In this document: positions 56,168 to 64,000 of the stretch, piece by piece | Numbering within the stretch: the first letter of the stretch is position 1 | Layout: the number at the start of each line of letters is the position of its first letter | DNA from: Anthocerotibacter panamensis C109 | Lineage (GTDB): Bacteria; Cyanobacteriota; Cyanobacteriia; Gloeobacterales; Anthocerotibacteraceae | Reading direction: 5' to 3' | Assembly: GCF_018389385.1 (NCBI RefSeq) | Contig: NZ_CP062698.1 | Span: 1,677,501-1,741,500 of the forward strand | DNA: 64,000 bases | Made by a program: the position numbers and the translations under genes | Notes under the pieces: generated by a model | Told to the model about the DNA's origin: nothing | What the model saw: only the letters and a program-made list of their open reading frames with translations | Database searches by the model: none

Positions 56168-58135
56168 ATGGAATCCACTCGTCACACTTCCCAGTCTACA
56201 GCCAATACCGATTATCTGATGGCACTGGTCATCAGTCTGTGCGAGGCCATCGAGCGCTATCACGCTTATCGACAGGGTCGGGTGCCAGAACCTATATCCG
56301 ACGCGGAGGCTAATCTTAATGCCCTCGCGGCTTCTATGTCCCCTCCTCCTGCCTTCGAGGAAGTCTCAGCCAGCTTTGGCCTCTCCCTATTCGAGCGCAC
56401 TATCTTGGCGATGAGTACAGCTTGGGTCATCCACCCCAACTTCGCAGGTCTGTGCGCCACTGTCCAAGCAAATCCTAAGCTGAGTTACCCTACCTTTAAT
56501 TTAGCTTTTAACGTTTTTTCTGATAAACAGTGGAGTGCTCTCACCCCCCAAGCCCCGCTGCGTCGCTGGCATCTCATCACCCTCGGTCCCGGACAACCTA
56601 TCTCGCTGTGTCCGATTTACATCGACGAGTGCATCTTGCACTATCTGTGCGGGGAGCCTTATCAAGACCAACAGTTATTGAGCAAGATCCAGCCCCTTCC
56701 CGGCGACCTGTTCGACTATCCGCTCCAGCCCACCCATGACCAAATCGCCCGCCGCCTCACCGCCACCTGGAACAACCTCCACACCCTGCCCATCATTCAA
56801 CTGTGTGGCTCCGAGGTTGCGGATAAATGGGCTATCGCCCGCCACGCCTGTACTCGGCTCAAGCGCCCCCTCAAAGTCCTCTCTTCGCGCCGCCTGCCAA
56901 CCGACTCCGAAGAATTGCATCAACTCATCCGCCGCTGGGAACGAGAAGCTATCCTGACGCGCTGTGTTCTTCTGCTTGACTGCGACCAGCACAATACCGG
57001 CAACGCCCTCCAAGAAACTGCACTGGCTCAATTTCTCCAAGAAACAACAGCCCTAGTTATCCTCAGCAGCGAAGAGCGCCTCTGCTCCCTGCGCCGCCCT
57101 ATGGTCACTTTTGATATCCCCAAACTCACCCCCGAGGAACAACAGGTGGTCTGGCAAACTGCCCTCGGCCCCATCATCGCCCAAATGAACGGTCAGGTCG
57201 AGCATTTGGTTGCCCAATTCAACCTTAGTACCCCCGCGATTCAGACCGCCAGTCTCGAAGCCCAGGGCCAACCCGAACCGGAAACCGCCCTTTGGGAAAT
57301 CTGCCGTTCTCTGGCTCGTCCCCGTCTCGACGACCTTGCCCAACGCATTGAAGCCAGTGCTTCCTGGGAAGACCTCGTCTTGCCCGATGCACCCCGTCAA
57401 GTCTTAGAGGACCTCGCCGCCCATCTGCGTCAGCGCACCAAGGTCTACCAGGAGTGGGGTTTTGCGAAAAAAGGCAGCCGGGGGTTGGGCATCAGTGCCA
57501 TGTTCGCAGGAGCTAGTGGCACCGGCAAGACCATGGCTGCTGAAGTACTCGCCCGCGAACTGCGCCTCGATCTCTACCGCATTGACCTGAGCGCCGTGGT
57601 GAGCAAATACATCGGAGAGACCGAGAAGAACCTACGCCGCATCTTCGATGCCGCCGAAGCCGGGGGAGCAATCTTGCTGTTCGATGAAGCGGATGCCCTC
57701 TTCGGCAAGCGCACCCAGGTCAAAGACAGCCATGACCGCCATGCCAACGTTGAGGTGAGCTATCTCCTACAACGCGTGGAAGCCTACCAGGGCTTGGCAA
57801 TCCTCACCACCAACCTCAAAGATTCGGTGGACACAGCATTTCTGCGGCGCATCCGCTTTGTGGTCACGTTTTCTTTTCCCAATCTGACGCAGCGAGCAGA
57901 AATCTGGCAGCGCGTTTTCCCCACACAGACGCCGACCGAGGGATTGGATATGAAGAAACTCGCCCGCTTAAACGTAGCCGGGGGGAATATCCGCAACATC
58001 GCCATGAATGCGGCATTTATTGCAGCGGATGCCGGGGAGCCAGTGATGATGAAGCATATCCTTTTGGGGGTGAAGCGAGAGTACCTCAAGTTGGATAAGA
58101 CGTTGACAGAGGCGGAGGTGCAGGGTTGGGTCTAG
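56168..58135 (+). CDS. AAA+ ATPase of the eCIS-associated (Afp15-like) type
   Basis: 655 residues. The C-terminal AAA+ domain shows Walker A (FAGASGTGKTMAAEVLAREL) near residue 450, YIGETEKNLRRIFDAAEAGG, Walker B (AILLFDEADALFGKR) near 503, sensor 1 LTTNLKDSVD and a two-arginine FLRRI region. The long N-terminal part has the degenerate ATPase/winged-helix arrangement of the ATPase encoded in extracellular contractile injection system clusters. No sheath, tube or baseplate gene is in the window, so this copy is solitary; it may serve a system encoded elsewhere or have another role. Confidence 0.75.
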   Translation: MESTRHTSQSTANTDYLMALVISLCEAIERYHAYRQGRVPEPISDAEANLNALAASMSPPPAFEEVSASFGLSLFERTILAMSTAWVIHPNFAGLCATVQANPKLSYPTFNLAFNVFSDKQWSALTPQAPLRRWHLITLGPGQPISLCPIYIDECILHYLCGEPYQDQQLLSKIQPLPGDLFDYPLQPTHDQIARRLTATWNNLHTLPIIQLCGSEVADKWAIARHACTRLKRPLKVLSSRRLPTDSEELHQLIRRWEREAILTRCVLLLDCDQHNTGNALQETALAQFLQETTALVILSSEERLCSLRRPMVTFDIPKLTPEEQQVVWQTALGPIIAQMNGQVEHLVAQFNLSTPAIQTASLEAQGQPEPETALWEICRSLARPRLDDLAQRIEASASWEDLVLPDAPRQVLEDLAAHLRQRTKVYQEWGFAKKGSRGLGISAMFAGASGTGKTMAAEVLARELRLDLYRIDLSAVVSKYIGETEKNLRRIFDAAEAGGAILLFDEADALFGKRTQVKDSHDRHANVEVSYLLQRVEAYQGLAILTTNLKDSVDTAFLRRIRFVVTFSFPNLTQRAEIWQRVFPTQTPTEGLDMKKLARLNVAGGNIRNIAMNAAFIAADAGEPVMMKHILLGVKREYLKLDKTLTEAEVQGWV

Positions 58136-58173
58136 TGGGAAGCACAAGGGTGAAATCACCAGCCGCTTTAGCC

Positions 58174-58821
58174 TTAGGCAAACGCCGGACACGTCACGTT
58201 TGTGCCCCCCAGCCCGCAATATCCGTTCGGGTTCTTAGCTAAGTACTGCTGATGGTATGCCTCTGCATAGTAAAACTCAGGCACATCCAGGATCTCCGTC
58301 GTAATCGCCCGATACCCCGCTCCCTTCAGTGCCTGCTGATAGCTATCCCGCGAAGCCTCTGCCATAGCCCGTTGTTGCGCAGAGTAGACATAGATGCCAG
58401 AGCGGTACTGCGTACCTGCGTCGTTGCCCTGACGCATCCCTTGTGTCGGGTCATGGCTCTCCCAGAAGACCTTGAGGAGCATTTCGTAGCTGACCACCTC
58501 CGGGTCAAATACGACCAACACCACCTCATTGTGACCCGTCATCCCTGAGCAGACTTCTTCATAGGTGGGATGGGGCGTGATCCCCGCCGCATAACCTACA
58601 GCAGTCGAGAAGACCCCCTCTTGTTGCCAGAACTTGCGCTCTGCCCCCCAAAAGCACCCCAGCCCAAATAGAGCCATTTCTAGTCCGGCAGGAAAAGGAG
58701 GCTTGAGTGGATTTCCATTAACATAGTGACGAGCAGGGACAGATATCGCTTCAGCCCGACCTGGGAGGGCGTCCTTAGGGGTGGGCAGGGTCATTTTTTT
58801 GCCAAATCCGAATAGCCCCAT
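58174..58821 (-). CDS. msrA: Peptide-methionine (S)-S-oxide reductase
   Basis: 215 residues. Catalytic GCFWG motif ([16 protein letters not shown]), [40 protein letters not shown] and a C-terminal tail with two cysteines ([15 protein letters not shown]) for resolution. It repairs oxidised methionine. The N-terminal ~40 residues ([20 protein letters not shown]) are the usual extension of the longer MsrA class. Confidence 0.95.
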   Translation of the reverse strand: MGLFGFGKKMTLPTPKDALPGRAEAISVPARHYVNGNPLKPPFPAGLEMALFGLGCFWGAERKFWQQEGVFSTAVGYAAGITPHPTYEEVCSGMTGHNEVVLVVFDPEVVSYEMLLKVFWESHDPTQGMRQGNDAGTQYRSGIYVYSAQQRAMAEASRDSYQQALKGAGYRAITTEILDVPEFYYAEAYHQQYLAKNPNGYCGLGGTNVTCPAFA

Positions 58822-58966
58822 GGGTATCGTTCCTTATTACTGACACACTCTATTCATTTTACTCCGCCGCCCCAGCGTAGGTTTCCCCGTTGGGCAGACG
58901 ATAATAGGTACCCAGCAGAAGCCAATTCAGGTAATGTGAGCATAGACGCTCCTACGCGAGGCCCCG

Positions 58967-59818
58967 ATGGCATCCCTGGATTTTGTGAAATACCACGGCT
59001 TGGGCAACGACTTTGTCCTCATCGACAATCGCCACTGCCCGCAATTGCTGCTGACCCGGCAGCAGGTAAAAGCCGTGTGTGACCGAAATCGGGGTATTGG
59101 CGCGGACGGGGTGATCTTTCTCCATGCCCATCCTGACCCCGAACTTAGCGCAGAGATGGTCATTATCAATAGCGATGGCTCCGAAGCTCAGATGTGCGGC
59201 AATGGCATTCGCTGCCTAGCCCGGTTTATGGAGTGTTTGGGCATCCCCTCCCATGAGGGTACCTATCCGCTATGGACCAAAGCAGGACTGATTGTGCCAA
59301 CTTTGCTCCCCGATGGTCAAGTGCGGGTGGATATGGGCAAACCCTTGCTCTTGGCGGCGGAAATTCCGACCACTTTGGCAGCTCCTGGGGAGCACGTCTT
59401 GAATGTTCCCTTGGTCGTCGAGGGCTTCACGAACCCGGTCACCTGCGTGAGCATGGGCAATCCCCACGCTATCTTTTTTGTCCAAGCCGTACCTGAGGAC
59501 TGGCAGCAGGTGGGCCGCCGAATTGAATTAGACCCCCGTTTCCCTGAGCGTACTAACGTCCACTTCGTCACCGTAGAGGATGACCACACCCTGCGGGTCA
59601 AAGTCTGGGAGCGCGGAGCAGGGCCGACCTTGGCCTGTGGGACGGGGGCTTCAGCAGTCCTAGTGGCAGCAGTGCTCACCGGACAGGCCAAATCTCCGGC
59701 TCAGGTGTGGCTACCGGGAGGATCGTTGACGATTACTTGGACGGGCGATACGGTCTTGATGGAAGGTCCGGCGCAGCTTGCGTTCCACGGCACCCTAGAC
59801 GTAGCTACTTTTAGCTGA
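58967..59818 (+). CDS. dapF: Diaminopimelate epimerase
   Basis: 283 residues. The two catalytic cysteines lie in SEAQMCGNGIRCLARF and GPTLACGTGASAVLVA; the N-terminus KYHGLGNDFVLIDNRH is the family start. It makes meso-DAP for peptidoglycan and lysine; lysA lies 2 kb downstream. GAGG precedes the ATG. Converges with the channel gene 2 bp away. Confidence 0.96.
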   Translation: MASLDFVKYHGLGNDFVLIDNRHCPQLLLTRQQVKAVCDRNRGIGADGVIFLHAHPDPELSAEMVIINSDGSEAQMCGNGIRCLARFMECLGIPSHEGTYPLWTKAGLIVPTLLPDGQVRVDMGKPLLLAAEIPTTLAAPGEHVLNVPLVVEGFTNPVTCVSMGNPHAIFFVQAVPEDWQQVGRRIELDPRFPERTNVHFVTVEDDHTLRVKVWERGAGPTLACGTGASAVLVAAVLTGQAKSPAQVWLPGGSLTITWTGDTVLMEGPAQLAFHGTLDVATFS

Positions 59819-59820
59819 GC

Positions 59821-60711
59821 CTACGCGTCAGAGACCACCTCATGGAAGCGAGAGAAGTCAATTGTGCGCTGACCGTCTGGGGTCTGGCTGACAATATCCA
59901 CGAAACGCATGTTCCAGAGGATTTCCTCGGTGACAAAAGAATGGCGGGCGTGGATAGTTTGGTAGACGGTCTCGTCGATGCCGGTGAGGGTGACTATTAG
60001 TTCGGCTTGGATGTTGCGTAGGGATTCAGGGGTCGCACTGTAGAGCGGGCTGGTTTCATCAATGACATGCATCGCAGTCCAGGTAAGCGCGAAAATAGGA
60101 GAGCGACCACGGACCAGCTTGAGGTCATAAAACCGGCGCATGAACTGACCCTCGCGGGAATATTCGTCCATGAGTAGCGTGACCTGCAAATTGGCCTCCA
60201 AGATCTGATTGCGCCGCTGGTTCGCCGCCCGAAACATCAGCGTAGGCATCCCTTCGCGCAGCGTGATGACCGCCATATTACTAAAGAGGACGCGAGCAGT
60301 AGGCCGGGAGAAGCGAGCAAAGAGCAGCCCTGTCGCCACCGCAGAACCCAATAGCCCGACAAATACTTCAACACAGACTACCACATTGGTATAGAACGTG
60401 CGCGGGCTCAATACGCCATACCCCAGCGTCCCGAGCGTCTGCACGCTGAAGAAAAAAGCATCGGCGAAGGAACCGGGCTGACCTCCGGCAATATCGTCCC
60501 CACCCGCTAGATAGGCCAGGGCAAATAGGGTGTTGATAGCGATGTACCCGACACTGACCAGGACCAGAAACCAGGGCCAAGAGACCCGCAACAACCCGTG
60601 ATACAGGTCGAAGCCCAGGGAAATCGGTTCACCCAACCGTACAAATTCGAGTTGCTTGCCGCTGCGGTTTACAAATCGGGACTGTGCGTAAGGGCGTTGG
60701 ATTTTAGCCAT
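59821..60711 (-). CDS. KirBac-type inward-rectifier potassium channel
   Basis: 296 residues: slide helix and first membrane segment (WFLVLVSVGYIAINTLFALA), pore with selectivity filter TLGTLGYG (a TLGYG variant of the usual TIGYG), second membrane segment (EVFVGLLGSAVATGLLFARF), and the cytoplasmic immunoglobulin-like domain (REGMPTLMFRAANQRRNQIL, SPIFALTWTAMHVIDETSPL). Inner membrane, gated from the cytoplasm. Confidence 0.92.
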   Translation of the reverse strand: MAKIQRPYAQSRFVNRSGKQLEFVRLGEPISLGFDLYHGLLRVSWPWFLVLVSVGYIAINTLFALAYLAGGDDIAGGQPGSFADAFFFSVQTLGTLGYGVLSPRTFYTNVVVCVEVFVGLLGSAVATGLLFARFSRPTARVLFSNMAVITLREGMPTLMFRAANQRRNQILEANLQVTLLMDEYSREGQFMRRFYDLKLVRGRSPIFALTWTAMHVIDETSPLYSATPESLRNIQAELIVTLTGIDETVYQTIHARHSFVTEEILWNMRFVDIVSQTPDGQRTIDFSRFHEVVSDA

Positions 60712-60932
60712 GGGTGTTGGTCACGAGGAGGATTTGGCGGTGGATGGAACGGCTAACTGGGCTTTATTTTAGAGCCAACCCCCCCTGCTGTGCCCTACAT
60801 CATGTTGCAAACGTAAAAAAGCCTTCTCCTGCGACCTCGGTCTGTAGTCGCTGTGTTGTCTGGATTCTGGGAGTTGTGCGTATAATATTCCACAACAACC
60901 CGCTTCCAAAACAGAAGATGTGCTCCTTGACC

Positions 60933-61298
60933 ATGAATAAGCAAAAAGGTTCCGAGCAGCCTAAAGACCACCGCATGGGCGCCACTATTACCATCTGGAC
61001 CTGCACGACGCTGATGATGGTTGTCCTGGTTACCTCGCTGAGTGAAGGGCTCCAATCCGTTGGTCCCGAGATCCTAAGCAGCAGCGTAGCCCTAGTCTTC
61101 GCGTTTATGCCAGCAGTCTGTCTGGTGGGGGCGGCTCTGGCGACCGGGGCTGTGTGGTATTTCGGTGGCCGTACCGCAACGCCTACTGAAGCAACGACAG
61201 CCCTAGAGGAACGGGTGATGAACCTGGAGACGATCATCACCTATGAAGGCAATGACCTCCAGACGAAAATCCAGAAACTGCGCACCCCGAGAAACTAA
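60933..61298 (+). CDS. Small membrane protein with C-terminal coil, paralogue A
   Basis: 121 residues from ATG 60933: two membrane segments (TIWTCTTLMMVVLVTSLSEG and SSSVALVFAFMPAVCLVGAA), a short linker, and a C-terminal helix ERVMNLETIITYEGNDLQTK. The open frame reaches much further upstream but without coding character. Its C-terminus matches that of the next gene, so the two are paralogues. Function unknown. Confidence 0.6.
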   Translation: MNKQKGSEQPKDHRMGATITIWTCTTLMMVVLVTSLSEGLQSVGPEILSSSVALVFAFMPAVCLVGAALATGAVWYFGGRTATPTEATTALEERVMNLETIITYEGNDLQTKIQKLRTPRN

Positions 61299-61492
61299 AG
61301 GGCCAGGTAACGGCAAAAACAGCTCACAAGATCTAAACGTTTGCGCGAGAAATTTATAACCAAATCTAGCAAACTGATTAAACTGTAGTGAAAACTAGCC
61401 CCGATCTGAAGGCTCAGGTCCAATGCCTGCGCTGCTACAGACCGACCAAAAATCCACGCCCCCCGACAGTCCATGCCACTAGGAGTTACTTC

Positions 61493-61819
61493 ATGTCCCG
61501 CCCTGATGACCAACCTCGTGATATCCGCCTCAAAGCTACTTCAATGATTTGGGGCTTTGCCTTGGGGGGGCTAGGTATTTCTATCCCGCTCACGGCTGTT
61601 ACCCAAAGTGGTCAGACTATCCCGCTTATGGTTTTGATGGCCGCAACGATTTCCACCGCCGTAGTCTGGAAGACCACTTCTGGAGCGGGTACTGCCCAAC
61701 TGCCTCCGAGTTCACTCAAACAGATCGAAGAGCGTCTAAGTAATTTGGAGACGATTGTCACTTTTGAAGACGATAACCTCAAGGCCAAGATTGACCGCCT
61801 GCGCTCGCGGATCGACTGA
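61493..61819 (+). CDS. Small membrane protein with C-terminal coil, paralogue B
   Basis: 108 residues from ATG 61493, AGGAG 7 nt upstream. Two membrane segments (MIWGFALGGLGISIPLTAVT and TIPLMVLMAATISTAVVW) and the C-terminal helix ERLSNLETIVTFEDDNLKAK, closely similar to paralogue A. The stop is 43 bp before lysA; the two may be co-transcribed. Confidence 0.65.
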   Translation: MSRPDDQPRDIRLKATSMIWGFALGGLGISIPLTAVTQSGQTIPLMVLMAATISTAVVWKTTSGAGTAQLPPSSLKQIEERLSNLETIVTFEDDNLKAKIDRLRSRID

Positions 61820-61862
61820 CAGCGGGTGGGGTAAAATTTGGGAAGTGCTATCCAGGACTGTC

Positions 61863-63185
61863 ATGCCCTCTCCCAATCAGCAGATCCGGCCCCTCACCGC
61901 CCAGGTGAATGCGCGGGGCAACCTGGAAATCGGTGGCTGTGATGCGACAGACTTGGTAGCAGCCTATGGCACGCCCCTCTACGTCTTGGATGAGGTCACC
62001 CTGCGTACCGCCTGCCGGGAATATGTCGAGACCCTAAAGCGGGTCTATCCTGGTGAAGCCCTCGCCATCTATGCCTCCAAAGCCTGGAATATGCTGGCCC
62101 TATGTGCCCTAGTCCACCAAGAAGGTCTGGGCATCGATGTCGTCTCTGCTGGAGAATTGGTCACCGCGCTCCAAGCAGGCGTCCCCGCCGACCGGGTCTA
62201 TCTGCATGGCAACAACAAATCTGTCGAAGAATTGACCCTAGCCCTCGAAACAGGAGTCACCCTCGTAGCAGACAACTGGTGGGAACTCCACACCCTCACC
62301 GAATTGGGTGTCAGTCTCGGGACCAAGCCCCGCATCTTACTCAGGCTTACCCCGGGCATCGAATGCCACACCCACGAATATATTCAGACCGGTCACCTCG
62401 ATAGTAAGTTTGGCTTTGACCCGACCAACCTGGGGGACCTTTTCACCTTTCTGGAAGGAAATGAAACGCTCCAAGCAGTGGGCATTCACGCCCATATCGG
62501 TTCACAAATTTTTGAGCTACAGCCCCACCAAGACCTTGCTCGCCTGCTGGTTGAGATCTATGCCAAAGGCTTGCATTTTGGGCTACCCTTCCAGGAACTG
62601 AACGTAGGGGGGGGCTTGGGTATCTCTTACACCGAGAGCGACGACCCTCCTGCCATCAGCACCTGGGTGGAGACCGTAGCGGCTGGGGTCGCCCGCGCCT
62701 GCGAAGCCCTCAACCTGAGCTATCCCAAACTGATCTGTGAGCCGGGGCGCTCCATCGTTGGTCCCGCTGGGGTCACGCTCTACCGGATGGGTTCGCAGAA
62801 AGTGGTGCCGGAGGTCCGCTCCTACGTGACGATAGATGGCGGCATGTCCGATAACCCGCGCCCCATCACCTACGGAGCCCGCTACACTGCCCTAGTCGCC
62901 AACAAGCCCGAAGCCGCCCCTACCGAGACGGTCACGGTCGCCGGGAAACACTGCGAGTCAGGGGACATTTTGCTCAAGGATATCCAGCTTCCACCCACCG
63001 AAGCAGGAGATATCCTAGCGGTCTTCGCCACCGGAGCCTACAACTACGCGATGGCCTCCAACTACAACCGCCTGCCCCGCCCCGCTGCGGTCCTAGTCCA
63101 CGACCGTGAAGCCACTTTAGTCCTGAAGCGTGAAACCGTTATGGACCTCCTGCGCCAGGATCATTTACCCGAGCGTTTGACCTAA
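61863..63185 (+). CDS. lysA: Diaminopimelate decarboxylase
   Basis: 440 residues of PLP fold type III. PLP lysine in LAIYASKAWNMLALC, HIGSQIFELQPHQDLAR, GGGLGISYTESDDPPA, CEPGRSIVGPAG, and the second-subunit cysteine region AGKHCESGDILLKD. It decarboxylates meso-DAP to lysine. ATG 61863 is chosen since the upstream extension overlaps paralogue B in another frame. It acts directly after DapF. Confidence 0.96.
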   Translation: MPSPNQQIRPLTAQVNARGNLEIGGCDATDLVAAYGTPLYVLDEVTLRTACREYVETLKRVYPGEALAIYASKAWNMLALCALVHQEGLGIDVVSAGELVTALQAGVPADRVYLHGNNKSVEELTLALETGVTLVADNWWELHTLTELGVSLGTKPRILLRLTPGIECHTHEYIQTGHLDSKFGFDPTNLGDLFTFLEGNETLQAVGIHAHIGSQIFELQPHQDLARLLVEIYAKGLHFGLPFQELNVGGGLGISYTESDDPPAISTWVETVAAGVARACEALNLSYPKLICEPGRSIVGPAGVTLYRMGSQKVVPEVRSYVTIDGGMSDNPRPITYGARYTALVANKPEAAPTETVTVAGKHCESGDILLKDIQLPPTEAGDILAVFATGAYNYAMASNYNRLPRPAAVLVHDREATLVLKRETVMDLLRQDHLPERLT

Positions 63186-63261
63186 CCGATTTTGAGTGAG
63201 CCTGTCTGGAAAAAGCTACGCTGGGTCATGGTACTTAGTGTCAATCTCAGGTTGAGCCCCT

Positions 63262-63618
63262 ATGGAAAAAGTCAATCTTGCCCAAAAGTTTAGCCTTTTC
63301 CAGGAGCACTGGAGCCCGAAGGTTGTTGCCGGGTTGAATGGGCAGCAGGTCAAACTGGTGAAATTCCAAGGGTCCTTTGTCTGGCATCACCATGACCTAG
63401 AGGACGAGCTGTTTTTGGTGGTCAAGGGCCGGTTTTGTATGGAGTTCCGGGACCGGGTGGTGTGGCTGGAGGAGGGGGAGTTTTTGGTTGTACCACGGGG
63501 GATCGAACATCGTCCGGTAGCTCAAACAGAAGTACAGGTCCTCCTGTTTGAGCCCGCCACAACGCTCAATACTGGCAATGTGCGCAATGAACGGACTACT
63601 GAGGCTGGGGTTATTTAA
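63262..63618 (+). CDS. Cupin-domain protein
   Basis: 118 residues with a single cupin barrel: metal-binding motif 1 FVWHHHDLEDELFLVVKG and motif 2 GEFLVVPRGIEHRPVAQ. These small proteins may be isomerases, dioxygenases or storage folds; the substrate is unknown. Confidence 0.85.
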   Translation: MEKVNLAQKFSLFQEHWSPKVVAGLNGQQVKLVKFQGSFVWHHHDLEDELFLVVKGRFCMEFRDRVVWLEEGEFLVVPRGIEHRPVAQTEVQVLLFEPATTLNTGNVRNERTTEAGVI

Positions 63619-63657
63619 AGTTGGCCCGCTCCTCCCGCTTTAGCGCCAACACCAACG

Positions 63658-64000
63658 TTAATGCGATCCCCTGCCCACAGGCGCACGCGTAAAATCCAAT
63701 CGATAACGGTAGACCGTCACCGGGTGACCATTGCTCTGAAAATAGCGCTCATCCGTCGGTACCAGAAACACCGCCGTCATTTGCGTTGCTGTGAACTGCT
63801 GAGCCCCGGTTTGGCGATAGAGCGTCGTTGTCTCGATGTCTTTGGTAATGGGAGCCTGTCTGAGACCAGCTAGAATCTGACGGTAAAACTCCAACGTGTC
63901 AAACCCATGGGGGCTCGACTCCTCACTGTGGCGGCGCGTGATATAGAGGTCACCCCGCCGATTGCCGCTCAAAAAGATCGTTTGACGGTTGGGCTGACCG
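63658..64000 (-). CDS. Hypothetical protein, 5' end beyond the window
   Basis: An open frame that runs off the right edge on the minus strand (residues visible: QPNRQTIFLSGNRRGDLYIT, FDTLEFYRQILAGLRQAP, TAVFLVPTDERYFQSNGHPV, YRYRLDFTRAP). At least 113 residues; no start seen. No family recognised, although the mix of strand-like and polar segments looks like a genuine protein. Confidence 0.55.
   Translation of the reverse strand, partial: GQPNRQTIFLSGNRRGDLYITRRHSEESSPHGFDTLEFYRQILAGLRQAPITKDIETTTLYRQTGAQQFTATQMTAVFLVPTDERYFQSNGHPVTVYRYRLDFTRAPVGRGSH

Overview
The window is a stretch of a cyanobacterial chromosome. Evidence for this is a set of genes characteristic of oxygenic phototrophs: an NdhD-type NDH-1 subunit, plant-type phytoene desaturase (crtP), a plant-type D-glycerate 3-kinase of the photorespiratory cycle, a DUF751/Ycf33 protein, DUF4346, a GlpX-type fructose/sedoheptulose bisphosphatase, and the cyanobacterial order tig-clpP-clpX. 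The DNA is fairly GC-rich, and genes sit in short, frequently re-oriented blocks. A deep-branching Gloeobacterales-type genome that kept the CrtP route (for example Anthocerotibacter-like rather than Gloeobacter violaceus, which uses CrtI) would fit, but that placement is inference.

Layout. 1-8.3 kb is an accessory island: ndhD, then a compact restriction-modification cassette (C5 methyltransferase, Xre-type regulator, HNH nuclease) followed by a second, near-identical 102-bp piece of the ndhD 3' end; an AlbA/Schlafen-like pseudogene; a decayed IS630 element; and a polymorphic toxin/immunity locus with an orphan second toxin module. 8.7-22.2 kb is mostly core metabolism (carB, crtP, glycerate kinase, a type II thioesterase, a GPH-type transporter, malQ) plus exported TPR and beta-propeller proteins. 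22.2-29.5 kb is a second mosaic: a stand-alone PBECR2-like nuclease, small exported proteins, a HerA-like ATPase whose downstream AAA partner was cut by an ISL3-family remnant, DUF4346, and two directly repeated IS6-family copies enclosing a truncated SRPBCC gene and abutting a beheaded aminotransferase. 29.5-42.6 kb returns to housekeeping: glmS, an NDP-sugar pyrophosphorylase, an LCP ligase, gcvH, a DegT aminotransferase, a YrdC/Sua5-type protein, an srx-dps stress pair behind a perfect palindrome, and tig-clpP-clpX. 42.7-46.5 kb holds valS, broken by a 1,044-bp tandem duplication. 46.5-64 kb carries glpX, pheS, a modA-modB-modC set with a separately encoded TOBE protein, a CcdA-like protein, an eCIS-type AAA+ ATPase, msrA, dapF, a KirBac-type channel, two paralogous small membrane proteins and lysA.

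How the genes work together. The srx and dps genes, and msrA at a distance, form a peroxide and iron defence set. glmS, the nucleotidyltransferase, the LCP protein, dapF and lysA feed envelope construction. The modABC set plus the TOBE protein imports molybdate. Several loci concern conflict: the R-M cassette, toxin/immunity modules, an MNT/HEPN remnant, the HerA-AAA pair and an Uma2 remnant; many of these are in decay.

The most unusual items are the valS duplication (either a real inactivating event or an assembly artefact), the R-M island bracketed by ndhD 3' ends, the toxin array with its 149-bp recombination segment, the glycerate kinase with an extra beta-rich insert, and the tandem SinR/Cas2-like protein. 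No rRNA or tRNA genes and no CRISPR array were seen by eye.
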